Positions 48,871 to 58,346 of a DNA stretch of 64,000 nucleotides are shown here, piece after piece. Below the pieces are notes generated by a model. It ran no database searches. It saw only the letters and a program-made list of their open reading frames with translations, and was not told where the DNA came from. Numbering within the stretch: position 1 is the first letter of the stretch; each line of letters opens with the position of its first letter. Location: positions 1,178,001 to 1,242,000 of the forward strand of contig NZ_CP023406.1 in NCBI RefSeq assembly GCF_002327105.1, written 5' to 3'. Source of the DNA: Luteimonas chenhongjianii. GTDB lineage: Bacteria > Pseudomonadota > Gammaproteobacteria > Xanthomonadales > Xanthomonadaceae. A program made the position numbers and the translations under genes.

Positions 48871-49431
48871 TTACTGCAGCAGCGAGCGGAGCATCCAGGC
48901 GTTCTTCTCGTGGGTCTGCAGGCGCTGGATCAGCATGTCTTCGGTCGGATCGTCGTCCGCGTCGTCCGCCACTTCGAGCGCCTTGCGTGCGCTGCGGCAC
49001 ACGGCCTCGTTGCCGACCACGAGCTGGCGCACCATTTCCCGCCAGTCCGGCGACTTCTCCAGGCCCGGCTCTTCCTTGATCGACGACAGCTCCATGAATT
49101 CCGCGTAGGAACCCGGCGCGTTGTAGCCCAGCGCGCGGATGCGCTCGGCGATCTCGTCCAGCGCGTTCCACTGCTCGGTGTACTGGCCTTCGAACATCAC
49201 GTGCAGGGCGTTGAACATCGGCCCCGTCACGTTCCAGTGGAAGTTGTGGGTCTTGAGATACAGCGTGTAGGCATCGGCGAGGAACACCGACAGATGCTGG
49301 GCGACCGCCTTGCGATCCTCGTCGCTGATCCCGATATCGATGGCCGGCGCCTTCGACTTTGCGTCGGGCGATGCCACGGCCGGTGCGACAGGGGTCTCGG
49401 AGGATTTGCTGGACTTGTTCGAGTTGGCCAT
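48871..49431 (-). CDS. dps: DNA-protecting ferritin-like protein Dps
   Basis: Dps oxidises and stores iron in a dodecameric shell, using hydrogen peroxide and so shielding DNA. The 186-residue product has a Lys/Ser-rich N-terminal tail of about 35 residues (MANSNKSSKSSETPVAPAVA), which in other Dps proteins can contact DNA. The ferroxidase signature LKTHNFHWNVTGPMFNALHV is followed by FEGQYTEQWNALDEIAERIR, supplying the His, Asp and Glu ligands. The ATG at 49431 gives the standard start. It is divergent from hrpA with a 71-base gap. TATTGT on the minus strand is a possible -10 box. Confidence 0.94.
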   Translation of the reverse strand: MANSNKSSKSSETPVAPAVASPDAKSKAPAIDIGISDEDRKAVAQHLSVFLADAYTLYLKTHNFHWNVTGPMFNALHVMFEGQYTEQWNALDEIAERIRALGYNAPGSYAEFMELSSIKEEPGLEKSPDWREMVRQLVVGNEAVCRSARKALEVADDADDDPTEDMLIQRLQTHEKNAWMLRSLLQ

Positions 49432-49502
49432 TGCAGGACTCTGTTTGAGGGTTTGCGCCCACAATAGGGCCGGATCCGTTTTGGATATGTGACTGAGGGC
49501 AG

Positions 49503-52500
49503 GTGCGGGGCGTGATCGAGCATTCCAGCGACACATCGGTGGCCGCCGCGCTGAAGCAGGCCCAGCTCGCGATCGAGATGGCGGGCACGCGTGACCGGGG
49601 CCGCCTGCTCGGCCTGCTGGGTCGCTGGCGGCGGACGCCGCAGGACGCTGCGGCACGCGAGGCCTTCGAAAGCCGCCTGCGCGAGTCGGTGCGGCGCCGC
49701 GAGGCGCGCTCGGCGCGACTGCCGCAGGCCACCGTTGATCCGACCTTGCCGATCGCGGGCAAGGCCGAGGAGATCGTCGCGCTGATACGCGAGCATCAGG
49801 TGGTCGTCGTTGCCGGCGAAACCGGCTCCGGCAAGACCACCCAGCTGCCCAAGCTGTGCCTGCAGGCGGGCCGTGGCGCCGCCGGACTGATCGGCTGCAC
49901 CCAGCCGCGGCGCATTGCCGCGCGCACCGTCGCGCGGCGGGTCGCCGAAGAACTGCAGGTGCCGATCGGAGGCGCGGTCGGTTACCAGGTGCGCTTCAAC
50001 GACAACGTCAGCGAAGCGACCGCAATCAAGTTCATGACCGACGGCATCCTGCTGGCGGAGATCGCCTCCGACCGCTGGCTGTCGGCCTACGACACGCTGA
50101 TCATCGACGAGGCGCACGAGCGCAGCCTCAACATCGATTTCCTGCTGGGCTATCTCAGACAACTGCTGGCCCGGCGTCCGGATCTCAAGCTCATCGTGAC
50201 GTCGGCGACGATCGACACCGCGCGTTTCGCCGAGCATTTCGGAGGTGCGCCGGTGGTGGATGTCGAGGGCCGCGGCTATCCGGTCGAAGTGCGCTACCGG
50301 CCACTGGAGGGTGAGGGCACCGACACCGGCGAGCGCAGCGTGCTCGACGGCATCGTCGCGGTCTGCGACGAGATCATGCAGATCCGCGGCACCGGCGACA
50401 CGCTGATCTTCCTGCCCGGCGAACGCGAGATCCGCGATGCCCACCAGGCGCTCGAGCGGCGCAAGTACCGGCATACCGAGGTGCTGCCGCTGTATGCACG
50501 GCTGTCGGCCAAGGATCAGGACCGGGTGTTCAATCCCGGGCCGCAGCGCCGCATCGTGCTGGCGACCAATGTCGCCGAGACCTCGCTGACGGTGCCGCGC
50601 ATCCACTACGTCGTCGATCCCGGCCTCGCCCGCGTCAAGCGCTACAGTCCCAGGCAGAAACTCGACCGCCTGCATATCGAGCCGATCAGCCAGGCCAGCG
50701 CCGACCAGCGCAAGGGCCGCTGCGGCCGCATCGCCCCGGGCACATGCTTCCGGGTGTTTTCCGAGGCGGATTTCGAATCGCGGCCGCGCTACACGGATCC
50801 CGAGATCCGCCGCGCGTCGCTGTCGGGCGTCATCCTGCGGATGCTGTCGCTCGGCCTGGGCGACATCGAGTCCTTTCCCTTCGTCGAGCCGCCGGATCCG
50901 CGCGCGGTCGCCGATGGCTGGCAGCAGCTGGCCGAACTCGGGGCGGTCGATGCGCAGCGCCGGCTCACCGCGACCGGCCGCACCATGGCCCGGCTGCCGG
51001 TCGACCCCAAGCTCGCGCGCATGCTCGTGGCCGCGCGCGAGCACGGCTGCCTGCACGAGATGCTCGCGATCACGTCGTTCCTCGGCATCCAGGATCCACG
51101 CGAGCGGCCGGCGGACCAGCGCGGCGCGGCAGATGCCGCGCATGCGCAGTTCGCCGATCCAAAGTCCGAGTTCGTGGGCATCGTGAAACTGTGGGACGCC
51201 TACCGGCAGGCGCATGCCGACCTCACCCAGTCGCAGCTGCGCAAATGGTGCGAGCGCAACTTCCTCGGCTTCCTGCGCATGCGCGAGTGGCGCGAGCTGC
51301 ATCGCCAACTGCGGTTGCAGTGCGAGGAGTTGGGCTGGCCTGCGGATCCGCCGTCGCCGGAGCTGGCGACTGGCGATGCGCGCGCGATCGCACGCGCGCA
51401 GGCTGCCGCCTACACCGCGCTGCATCGCGCATTGATCGCCGGCCTGCCGACGCAGATCGGCCACCGCGCTGATCCAGGCGGCGGTGGTCGCGCCTCGGGC
51501 CAGTACGAGGGGCCGCGCGGACGCCGTTTCCAGATATTCCCCGGCTCTCCGCTGTCGAAGAAGCCGCCGCCGTGGGTGCTGTCGGCAACCCTGCTCGATA
51601 CCGAGAAGATCTGGTCGCTGACCAATGCGGCGATCGAGCCGGACTGGGTGATCCAGGAACTCGACCATCTACTCGCGCGCCGGCATCAGGATCCGCGCTG
51701 GTCGCGCGCGCAGGGACGGGTGATCGGCAGCGAACAGATCAGCCTGTTCGGCCTGGTGCTCGCCCCCAGGAAGCCGATCGATTACGGACGCCTCTATCCC
51801 GAAGAGGCGCGTGCGCTGTTCCTGCGCGATGGTCTGGTGGCGGGCGAGATCAATACCCGCGCCGCGTTCCTCGAACGCAACCTGCGCACGCTGGAGCGCG
51901 CGCGCGAGGAAGAGGCCAAGCAGCGCCGCGCCGGCCTGGTCGTGGATGAGCACTGGATGGCCCAGTGGTACGCGCAGCGGCTGCCGGCCGACGTGATCTC
52001 CGCGCAGGGACTCGACGCCTGGTGGCGCCGGGCGCCGGAGGCCGCGAAGCAGGCGCTGCTGTGGAGCCGCGACGATCTGCTCGTCGCCGACGGGGTGGAC
52101 GCCGAACTCTTCCCCGCCTTCATCGCCCTGGGCGAGGCGCGGCTTGCGGTCTCGTACCGGTTCGAGCCGGGCGCGCCGGACGACGGCATGACGGTCTCGG
52201 TGCCGCTGCACCTGCTCAATGCGATCGATCCGGTACGGCTGTCATGGCTGGCGCCCGGGTTCGTCGAAGACAAGGCGACCGCGCTGATCCGCAGCCTGCC
52301 CAAGGCGCTGCGGCGCAATTTCGTGCCGGCACCGGATTTCGCGCGCGCCTTCGCGCAGGCCTGGCGCGATGGCGATGCCGACACCTTTGCCGGCACGCTC
52401 GCGCGTTTCCTGAAGAAGCTGGCGGGGGTCGAGATCGTCGCCTCGGACTTCGACGAGGCCACCCTCGAGCCCCATCTGCGGGCCAATCTGCGCCTGGTCG

Positions 52501-53492
52501 ATACCGGCCGCGATCGCAAGGGCTCGACAGTACTCGCCGAATCGCGCGATCTCGCCGAACTGCGTGCCCGTTTCGGTGAGCTCGCCGCGCGCGCCTTCGC
52601 CGCGCACGCGGCCGATGGCCTGCAGCAGCATGGACTCACCGAGTTTCCGGACACGCCGGTGCCGGTGTCGATCGCCGGCGCCGGCGGCCTGCCGGCCTAT
52701 CCGGCGTTGCAGGACGATGGCGAAACCGCCTCGCTGGCCGTCCATGCCGATCCCGCCCATGCGCGTCGCCTGCATCCGCAGGGCGTGCGCCGCCTGCTGG
52801 TGATCGCGCTCGCCGATCGCGTGCGCCAGGCGCGCAGGCAGCTGCCGGTCCAGCCCAGGACTGCGCTGCTGTATGCCGCGATCGAATCGGCCGCGCCGCG
52901 CGACGGCAAACCCGGCGACCGCCTGCGCGAGGATCTGATCGACGGCGCGCTGGCGGCGCTGCTGGTCGATGGCCTCGACACGATCCGCGATGCCGACGCG
53001 TTCGCCGCGCACCGCGATGCGGTCGGCAAGGCGCTGTTCGGCGAGGCGATGGCGCGCCTGCGCCAGGCCGAAGCGATCCTCGACCTGGTCGCCGAGATCC
53101 GCGGGCGGCTCGAGTCGAAGCTGATGGGCTGGGCGCGGGCCAACCTCGACGACATGCGTGCGCAACTCGAATCGCTGGTGCCGCCCGGGTTCCTGCGCTC
53201 GGTGCCGGCCACCGCGCTGGCCGAATATCCGCGCTGGCTGCGCGCGCTGTCGCTACGCGCCGAACGTGCCCAGCGTGACCCGCTGCGCGATCAGCAGCGG
53301 ATGCTCGACGTCAAACCCTTCGTCGACGCACTCGCCGAAGCCGCCGCACGTGGCCGCAGCGCCGATCCCGACTGGCAGGCACTGCGCTGGGACATCGAAG
53401 AATTGCGCGTGTCGCTGTTCGCGCAGGAGCTGGGCGCGAAGGGCGGTGTGTCGCCGAAGAAGCTGGCAAGCCGGGTGGCGGCGCTTACCTGA
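49503..53492 (+). CDS. hrpA: ATP-dependent RNA helicase HrpA
   Basis: A DEAH-box RNA helicase of 1329 residues, the full length of bacterial HrpA. It has Walker A GETGSGKTTQ at 105-114, CTQPRRIAARTVARRVAEEL, the DEAH motif IIDEAHERSLNIDFLLGYLR, motif III TSATIDTARF, motif V LATNVAETSLTVP and motif VI SADQRKGRCGRIAPGTCFR. The HA2/OB domains follow, and the C-terminal DUF3418 region spans about residue 740 to the end. The start is uncertain: GTG at 49503 or GTG at 49512. Its 3' end overlaps the convergent secreted-protein gene by eight bases. Confidence 0.95.
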   Translation: MRGVIEHSSDTSVAAALKQAQLAIEMAGTRDRGRLLGLLGRWRRTPQDAAAREAFESRLRESVRRREARSARLPQATVDPTLPIAGKAEEIVALIREHQVVVVAGETGSGKTTQLPKLCLQAGRGAAGLIGCTQPRRIAARTVARRVAEELQVPIGGAVGYQVRFNDNVSEATAIKFMTDGILLAEIASDRWLSAYDTLIIDEAHERSLNIDFLLGYLRQLLARRPDLKLIVTSATIDTARFAEHFGGAPVVDVEGRGYPVEVRYRPLEGEGTDTGERSVLDGIVAVCDEIMQIRGTGDTLIFLPGEREIRDAHQALERRKYRHTEVLPLYARLSAKDQDRVFNPGPQRRIVLATNVAETSLTVPRIHYVVDPGLARVKRYSPRQKLDRLHIEPISQASADQRKGRCGRIAPGTCFRVFSEADFESRPRYTDPEIRRASLSGVILRMLSLGLGDIESFPFVEPPDPRAVADGWQQLAELGAVDAQRRLTATGRTMARLPVDPKLARMLVAAREHGCLHEMLAITSFLGIQDPRERPADQRGAADAAHAQFADPKSEFVGIVKLWDAYRQAHADLTQSQLRKWCERNFLGFLRMREWRELHRQLRLQCEELGWPADPPSPELATGDARAIARAQAAAYTALHRALIAGLPTQIGHRADPGGGGRASGQYEGPRGRRFQIFPGSPLSKKPPPWVLSATLLDTEKIWSLTNAAIEPDWVIQELDHLLARRHQDPRWSRAQGRVIGSEQISLFGLVLAPRKPIDYGRLYPEEARALFLRDGLVAGEINTRAAFLERNLRTLERAREEEAKQRRAGLVVDEHWMAQWYAQRLPADVISAQGLDAWWRRAPEAAKQALLWSRDDLLVADGVDAELFPAFIALGEARLAVSYRFEPGAPDDGMTVSVPLHLLNAIDPVRLSWLAPGFVEDKATALIRSLPKALRRNFVPAPDFARAFAQAWRDGDADTFAGTLARFLKKLAGVEIVASDFDEATLEPHLRANLRLVDTGRDRKGSTVLAESRDLAELRARFGELAARAFAAHAADGLQQHGLTEFPDTPVPVSIAGAGGLPAYPALQDDGETASLAVHADPAHARRLHPQGVRRLLVIALADRVRQARRQLPVQPRTALLYAAIESAAPRDGKPGDRLREDLIDGALAALLVDGLDTIRDADAFAAHRDAVGKALFGEAMARLRQAEAILDLVAEIRGRLESKLMGWARANLDDMRAQLESLVPPGFLRSVPATALAEYPRWLRALSLRAERAQRDPLRDQQRMLDVKPFVDALAEAAARGRSADPDWQALRWDIEELRVSLFAQELGAKGGVSPKKLASRVAALT

Positions 53493-53964
53493 CGCGTTCG
53501 ACGCGCGCCCGCGTGTTCTGGTCGCCCACGCGCATCCACCACCCGCCGAAGCGCGCCGGGCGAATCTCGACCCGCGGACCTTCGACAGCGACGCTGGGCC
53601 AGTTCTGATCGCCGACCTGCCGCCAGACCTGGCCGTTGGCGAGGTTGAACACGCGGCCCCGGGCGAAACCCTCGAACCGGCCGACGATCGTGCTGTCGAC
53701 GGGTTCGGATTCCGGCGCGCGCGCGGTCTCGACGGCGGCTTCGCGTCGACCGGCTTCACGGGCATCGCGCAGCTGCGCTTGCCCGGGGGGCTGCGCGGCG
53801 ATCCACTGTTCCAGCGCGCGGAGCTCGTCGGGGTCGAGCTTGTGCAGGCCTGCGGTGCGGAACTGCGCGCTGCCCATGCGCGTCTCCATGTCCGAGTCCT
53901 GCGCCCATGCGCAGTTGAAAAGGGAGAGAGAGGCCGCGGCCGCAAGGACGACAAGGGTGCGCAT
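53485..53964 (-). CDS. Secreted protein of unknown function, tandem paralogue A
   Basis: A 159-residue exported protein I cannot assign to a known family. A signal peptide (LVVLAAAASLSLFNCAWAQD) probably ends at AWA-QD. After it come a helical segment (QFRTAGLHKLDPDELRALEQ), a charged linker, and a beta-rich C-terminus with GRFEGFARGRVFNLANGQVW, GGWWMRV and ending ARVERVR. The same pattern appears in the adjacent gene, so the two arose by tandem duplication. The 40-base gap and a weak ribosome binding site suggest co-transcription. Its stop lies inside the end of hrpA on the other strand. Confidence 0.8.
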   Translation of the reverse strand: MRTLVVLAAAASLSLFNCAWAQDSDMETRMGSAQFRTAGLHKLDPDELRALEQWIAAQPPGQAQLRDAREAGRREAAVETARAPESEPVDSTIVGRFEGFARGRVFNLANGQVWRQVGDQNWPSVAVEGPRVEIRPARFGGWWMRVGDQNTRARVERVR

Positions 53965-54004
53965 TTCTGGGTTCCCGGGTAAGTGAGTGTTCGGAATGGC
54001 TGGA

Positions 54005-54538
54005 TCAGCGGACGCGTTCGACCTTGGCCTGGGTGTTGTAGCCATCGACCTGCAGCCACCACACGCCCAGCAGGCCGGGACGGATACGCGCCGCCACGTC
54101 CTGGCCGCGCGCGCCTGCGAGCGAGGCACTGTCGACCTGCTTCCACACCTGGCCGTTGGCGAGGACGTACTCGCGGCCGCGGGCGAATCCATGGAAGGGG
54201 CCGGAGATCGTGCTTTCGAGCGGCTCGCGCGATGCCTGCGGCGGGCGCTTGCCCAGGTCCGCGGTACGCGCTTCGCGACGTCCTTCCTCGCGGGCCTGGG
54301 CGATGCGTGCTTCGACGTCGGTGGCGACCGGCGCTGCAGGCGCGGCCGTCGGCGCCGCAGCGGAGTCGCGCGCAAGCAGTTCGTTGAGTCGCGCGAGCTC
54401 GGCCGTACTGAGCTTGTCCAGCCCGGCGGCGCGGAACTCCGCCGGGCTCAGGCGGTCCTCGATCCCGGCCTGTTGCGCGAGCGCGGCCGAGCTGGCCGTC
54501 AGCAACACCGCGATCAAGACACTCTGGACTGTGCGCAT
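54005..54538 (-). CDS. Secreted protein of unknown function, tandem paralogue B
   Basis: A 177-residue paralogue of the following gene. It has a signal peptide ending ALA-QQ, EFRAAGLDKLSTAELARLNE in the helical part, an Ala/Pro-rich linker longer than in paralogue A, and the shared C-terminus: GPFHGFARGREYVLANGQVW, GVWWLQV and AKVERVR. Only one Trp-rich core and no catalytic motif are visible. GGAGGA at 54551-54546 is seven bases before the ATG, and TACACT at 54572-54567 is a likely -10 box. It is divergent from relA with a 61-base gap. Confidence 0.82.
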   Translation of the reverse strand: MRTVQSVLIAVLLTASSAALAQQAGIEDRLSPAEFRAAGLDKLSTAELARLNELLARDSAAAPTAAPAAPVATDVEARIAQAREEGRREARTADLGKRPPQASREPLESTISGPFHGFARGREYVLANGQVWKQVDSASLAGARGQDVAARIRPGLLGVWWLQVDGYNTQAKVERVR

Positions 54539-54599
54539 GCTCTGTTCCTCCGGTGCGGGCGGGGCTAGTGTAGTGCGTCCCGCCTGCATCGAGTGGCCG

Positions 54600-56759
54600 A
54601 TGCCCGAGGTTCCGGACAACCTGCGCGACCGCCTGCTGGCGTCGCCGACGATCGCCGCGTCGGGGCCGTCGTTGCGCGCGCTGCTCGGCGCGCTGCCGGC
54701 GGAGGTGGAGCTCACGGAGCCCGCGGCGGCGGCGGTGCTGCTGGACACGCTCGCCTCGCTCGGCCTGCTCGGCGCCGATGGCGAAGTGGTCGCCACCGCG
54801 ATCGCCGATGCGGTGCCGGCCTGGCAGCCGGCGGTACGGGCGGCGATGCCCGCGGTCGCGCCACTGCTCGACGGCCTGAGCGCCGCGCGGCAGGTGTGGT
54901 CGCTGCATGCCGAGCAGGCCAGCGAAGGCAATCCAGAGGGGCTGCGGCGGCTGCTGCTGGCGCTGGTCCGCGATCTGCGGCTGGTGCTGTTGCTGCTGTC
55001 CCGGCAGCTCGCGTTGATGCGTGCGGCCTCGCGGAGCGAAGACGACGACGCCCGGCGTGCGCTGGCTCTGCTGACGCGCGACATCCATGCGCCGCTGGCG
55101 AACCGGCTCGGCATCTGGCAGCTGAAGTGGGAGCTCGAGGATCTCGCGTTCCGCTACCTGCAGCCCGACACCTACCGCCGCATCGCCGGACTGCTCGATG
55201 ACAATCGCACCGGCCGCGAGCGCTATATCGAGCAGGTCCGGCTGCAGCTGGGCGAGGCGCTGGCAGCGCAGGGCGTGCCGGGCGAGGTGGCCGGCCGGCC
55301 CAAGCACATCTACAGCATCTGGAAGAAGATGCAGCGCAAACAGGTGCCGATCGGCGAACTCTACGACCTGCGTGCGGTGCGTGTGCTGGTCGGCGACATA
55401 CCCGACTGCTATGCGGCGCTGGGCGTGGTGCACGCCCTGTGGACGCCGATCCCGAGCGAGTTCGACGACTACATCGCCCGCCCCAAGCACAACGATTACC
55501 GCTCCCTGCACACCGCCGTCGTCGGGCCCGAAGGCAAGACGCTCGAAGTGCAGATCCGCACGCGCGAGATGCACGAAGCTTCGGAACTCGGCGTCGCCGC
55601 CCACTGGCGTTACAAGGAGACCGGAGGCTCGCAGCGTTCCGCCGCAGGCAACGCCGCGCTCGAGCGCCGGATCGAATGGATGCGGCGCCTGCTCGAAGCG
55701 CATACCGAGTCCGGGGCCGGGGGCGAGGCTTCGCTGGTCGGGGCGCTCGGCAGCGAGCTGGTCGAGGACCGGGTCTACGTGCTGACGCCCAAGGGCGAGA
55801 TCGTCGACCTGCCACAGGGCGCAACGCCGCTGGACTTCGCCTACCAGGTGCACACGATGGTCGGCCACCGCTGCCGCGGCGCCAAGGTCGACGGCCGCAT
55901 CGTGCCGCTCGATACCGTGCTGCGCAGCGGTGAACGTGTGGAGATCCTGACCGCGAAGACACCGGCGCCGCGGCGCGACTGGCTGGTGGCCGCGAATGGA
56001 TTCCTCGCCAGCACGCGTTCGCGCGAGAAGGTCCGCGCGTGGTTCAACCGGCTCGATCGGACGCGCAACCTGCAGGCCGGTCGCGAACTGCTCGACAAGG
56101 ACCTGCGTCGGCTGGGCCTGCTGCATGCGGACCTCGCCCCGGTGCTGGCCCGCTTCAATGTGGCCAGCGTCGACGATCTCCATGTGCTGGTCGCGCTCGG
56201 CGATCTCGGTCCCAACCAGATCGCCCGCGCGCTGCTCGAGCTGGAGCGCGAACGCGACGCGCCGGCCGAGCCGGCGCCGACGCTGCCGCTGCGCAAGCCG
56301 CGACGCGCACCGAAGGCCGCCGCCAGCGATTTCCACGTGGTCGGCGTCGACAACCTGCTCGTGCAGGTTGCACGCTGTTGCCGTCCGCTGCCGGGCGAGC
56401 CGATCGCCGGCTATCTGACCCGCAGCCGCGGGGTCAGCGTGCACCGCCAGGACTGCCCGGCGTTCCTGCGCCTGTCGGCGGCCGAGCCGCAGCGCGTATT
56501 GCCGGTGGAGTGGGGGCGCGCAGGCGGCGGGCACGAATCGGACATCCGCGTGGAGGCGGTGGATCGGCGGCATCTGCTCAAGGACCTGAGCAACGCGATC
56601 GCGCAGGAGGATGTGCACGTGCTGTCGATCCAGAGCGAGACGCTCGGCCTGTCGCGGGTGCGCTTGCAACTGCGTGTGCGGGTGGCCGACTACGGCCAGC
56701 TCGCGCGCCTGCTCGGCAAGCTCGACGGCTTGCCCGGGGTGGATGCCGTACGCCGATGA
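54600..56759 (+). CDS. relA: GTP pyrophosphokinase RelA
   Basis: RelA makes (p)ppGpp on stalled ribosomes. The 719-residue product lacks an HDxxED motif in its N-terminal HD-like domain, so hydrolase activity is not expected. Its synthetase domain has the acidic EFDD at 287-290 followed by YIARPKHNDYRSLH, the EXDD loop of monofunctional synthetases, unlike the RFRD of SpoT in the same window. The TGS domain (VEDRVYVLTPKGEIVDLPQG), the VARCCRPLPGEPIAGYLTRS zinc-binding region and a C-terminal ACT domain are present. The ATG at 54600 was chosen because the longer frame runs antisense through paralogue B. It is divergent from that gene. Confidence 0.95.
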   Translation: MPEVPDNLRDRLLASPTIAASGPSLRALLGALPAEVELTEPAAAAVLLDTLASLGLLGADGEVVATAIADAVPAWQPAVRAAMPAVAPLLDGLSAARQVWSLHAEQASEGNPEGLRRLLLALVRDLRLVLLLLSRQLALMRAASRSEDDDARRALALLTRDIHAPLANRLGIWQLKWELEDLAFRYLQPDTYRRIAGLLDDNRTGRERYIEQVRLQLGEALAAQGVPGEVAGRPKHIYSIWKKMQRKQVPIGELYDLRAVRVLVGDIPDCYAALGVVHALWTPIPSEFDDYIARPKHNDYRSLHTAVVGPEGKTLEVQIRTREMHEASELGVAAHWRYKETGGSQRSAAGNAALERRIEWMRRLLEAHTESGAGGEASLVGALGSELVEDRVYVLTPKGEIVDLPQGATPLDFAYQVHTMVGHRCRGAKVDGRIVPLDTVLRSGERVEILTAKTPAPRRDWLVAANGFLASTRSREKVRAWFNRLDRTRNLQAGRELLDKDLRRLGLLHADLAPVLARFNVASVDDLHVLVALGDLGPNQIARALLELERERDAPAEPAPTLPLRKPRRAPKAAASDFHVVGVDNLLVQVARCCRPLPGEPIAGYLTRSRGVSVHRQDCPAFLRLSAAEPQRVLPVEWGRAGGGHESDIRVEAVDRRHLLKDLSNAIAQEDVHVLSIQSETLGLSRVRLQLRVRVADYGQLARLLGKLDGLPGVDAVRR

Positions 56760-56795
56760 CACCCGGATGCGGCAGCTGCTCCCATACTGCGCCGA

Positions 56796-58346
56796 GTGCA
56801 CCGCCCATCCGACCATCGCGACCCTGTAGAACGCGCTCCGCTCGCGCGATGGCGTGTGCGCTGGCGTGCCGGAGACCGCGAGGCCTCCCGGCGTATGGCG
56901 TTGACGGCAGTGGCGGTGTTTGCGGCGGCGGTGGTACTGGTGATCGGTGTCCGGGTGCTGGTTGTCGACCGGATCTGGCCGGAAACCCGCGTGCAGGCCC
57001 TGCTCGACGAAGCGGCGGTCGCGAGCGCGGCCGGTCGCCTGAGCGCATCCGACGGAAGCGGCGCCCGCCAGCTATACGAGGCCGCGCTCGCGCTCGACCC
57101 TGACGACAAACGCGCACACGAAGGCCTTGCCGAAGTCGCGCGTCGCGCGCTGGCCCAGGCGGCGGCAGCCGTCGAGGCGGGGAGGCTGGAGGAGGCGCGG
57201 ACCGAGCTGGCGCTTGCGCGTGAACTGTCCGCGCCGCGCGAACATGTCGACGCGGTGGAGGCCGCGCTGCGGCGGCGTGAAGCCGTGGGCCCGGGCGTCG
57301 ATCACCTCGTCTCCGCAGCCCAGGCCGCGCTGGCGGCGGGCGACCTCGACGGCTCGGAGTCCAGCGCGCTGCCGCTGTATGCGCGTGCGCTGGCGCTGCA
57401 GCCGGACAATGCCGATGCGCTGCGCGGGCGCGAAGACGCGCTGGCCCTGCTGCTCGAAGAGGCCCGCGCGCAGTTGCGGAGCGGTGATCTGCGCGAGGCG
57501 GCCGAACTGATCGTGCGGGTCCGCAGCTACGATGCCGGCCACGTGGACCTGCCCGACACCGAGGCCCGGTTGACCGAAGAGCTCGATGCCCTGCGCCGGC
57601 GCGCCGAGCGCGATCTCGCCGCCGGTTATATCGAACGCGCGGTTGCCGAGTGGCGGATGCTCCAGGCGTTCGATCCCGACGACCCGGGCGCGGCGCGCGG
57701 TCTCGCGGATGCAGGCGTTGCCTATGCGCGCCGGGCCGAGCGGTTCGCCCGCGACTTCAACTTCGCCGATGCCGATGCGCAGCTGCGCGAGGCCCGGTTG
57801 CTGGCGCCCGACAACGAGGCGGTACGGCTCGCCGGCGAGCACGTCCAGCGCTCGCGCGCGCGCCATGCGCAGCTCGGCCCGCAGTTGCCGCCAGAGCAGC
57901 GCCGCCAACGGGTCGCGGCCCTGCTGCAACAGGCGGCGGCCGCAGAGGCGCGCGGCGATCTGCTCGAGCCTCCTGGCGACAGCGCCTACGACAAGCTGCG
58001 CGCCGCGCGCCGGATCGCGCCGGACGACCCGGCGGTGGCGCGTGCGTCGGCGCGCCTGCTGCCGTCGGCGCGCGCATGTTTCGACGCCGGCCTGCGCGCC
58101 AACAGCCTGGCGCGCGCGCGCAGCTGCCTGGACGCACGCGAACTGCTCGGTGACGACACCGCCGCGCTGGCAGACGCGCGACGCAGGTTGGCGCAACGGT
58201 GGCTGGCCATCGGCGACGAGCGCCTGGGCGCAGGCAATGTGGCTGGCGCGGAAGCCGCCCTGGGTTTCGCGCGCGACATCGACCCGCGCGTGCCCGGTCT
58301 CGCCGAATTCGGCCGCCGCCTGCGCGCGGCCTCGCCCGGCAACTAG
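56796..58346 (+). CDS. Membrane-anchored TPR-like repeat protein
   Basis: A 516-residue protein with a basic N-terminus, a single membrane helix (about 35-56, ALTAVAVFAAAVVLVIGVRV) and a long Ala/Arg-rich helical region made of TPR-like units (LYEAALALDPDDKRAHEGLA and LYARALALQPDNADALRGRE). The family function is unknown; such proteins usually act as scaffolds. The start is uncertain: GTG at 56796, or the ATG at 56895 right before the helix. It lies 36 bases after relA, so it may be co-transcribed. Its stop shares the palindrome CTAG with the stop of the convergent glycosyltransferase gene. Confidence 0.78.
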   Translation: MHRPSDHRDPVERAPLARWRVRWRAGDREASRRMALTAVAVFAAAVVLVIGVRVLVVDRIWPETRVQALLDEAAVASAAGRLSASDGSGARQLYEAALALDPDDKRAHEGLAEVARRALAQAAAAVEAGRLEEARTELALARELSAPREHVDAVEAALRRREAVGPGVDHLVSAAQAALAAGDLDGSESSALPLYARALALQPDNADALRGREDALALLLEEARAQLRSGDLREAAELIVRVRSYDAGHVDLPDTEARLTEELDALRRRAERDLAAGYIERAVAEWRMLQAFDPDDPGAARGLADAGVAYARRAERFARDFNFADADAQLREARLLAPDNEAVRLAGEHVQRSRARHAQLGPQLPPEQRRQRVAALLQQAAAAEARGDLLEPPGDSAYDKLRAARRIAPDDPAVARASARLLPSARACFDAGLRANSLARARSCLDARELLGDDTAALADARRRLAQRWLAIGDERLGAGNVAGAEAALGFARDIDPRVPGLAEFGRRLRAASPGN

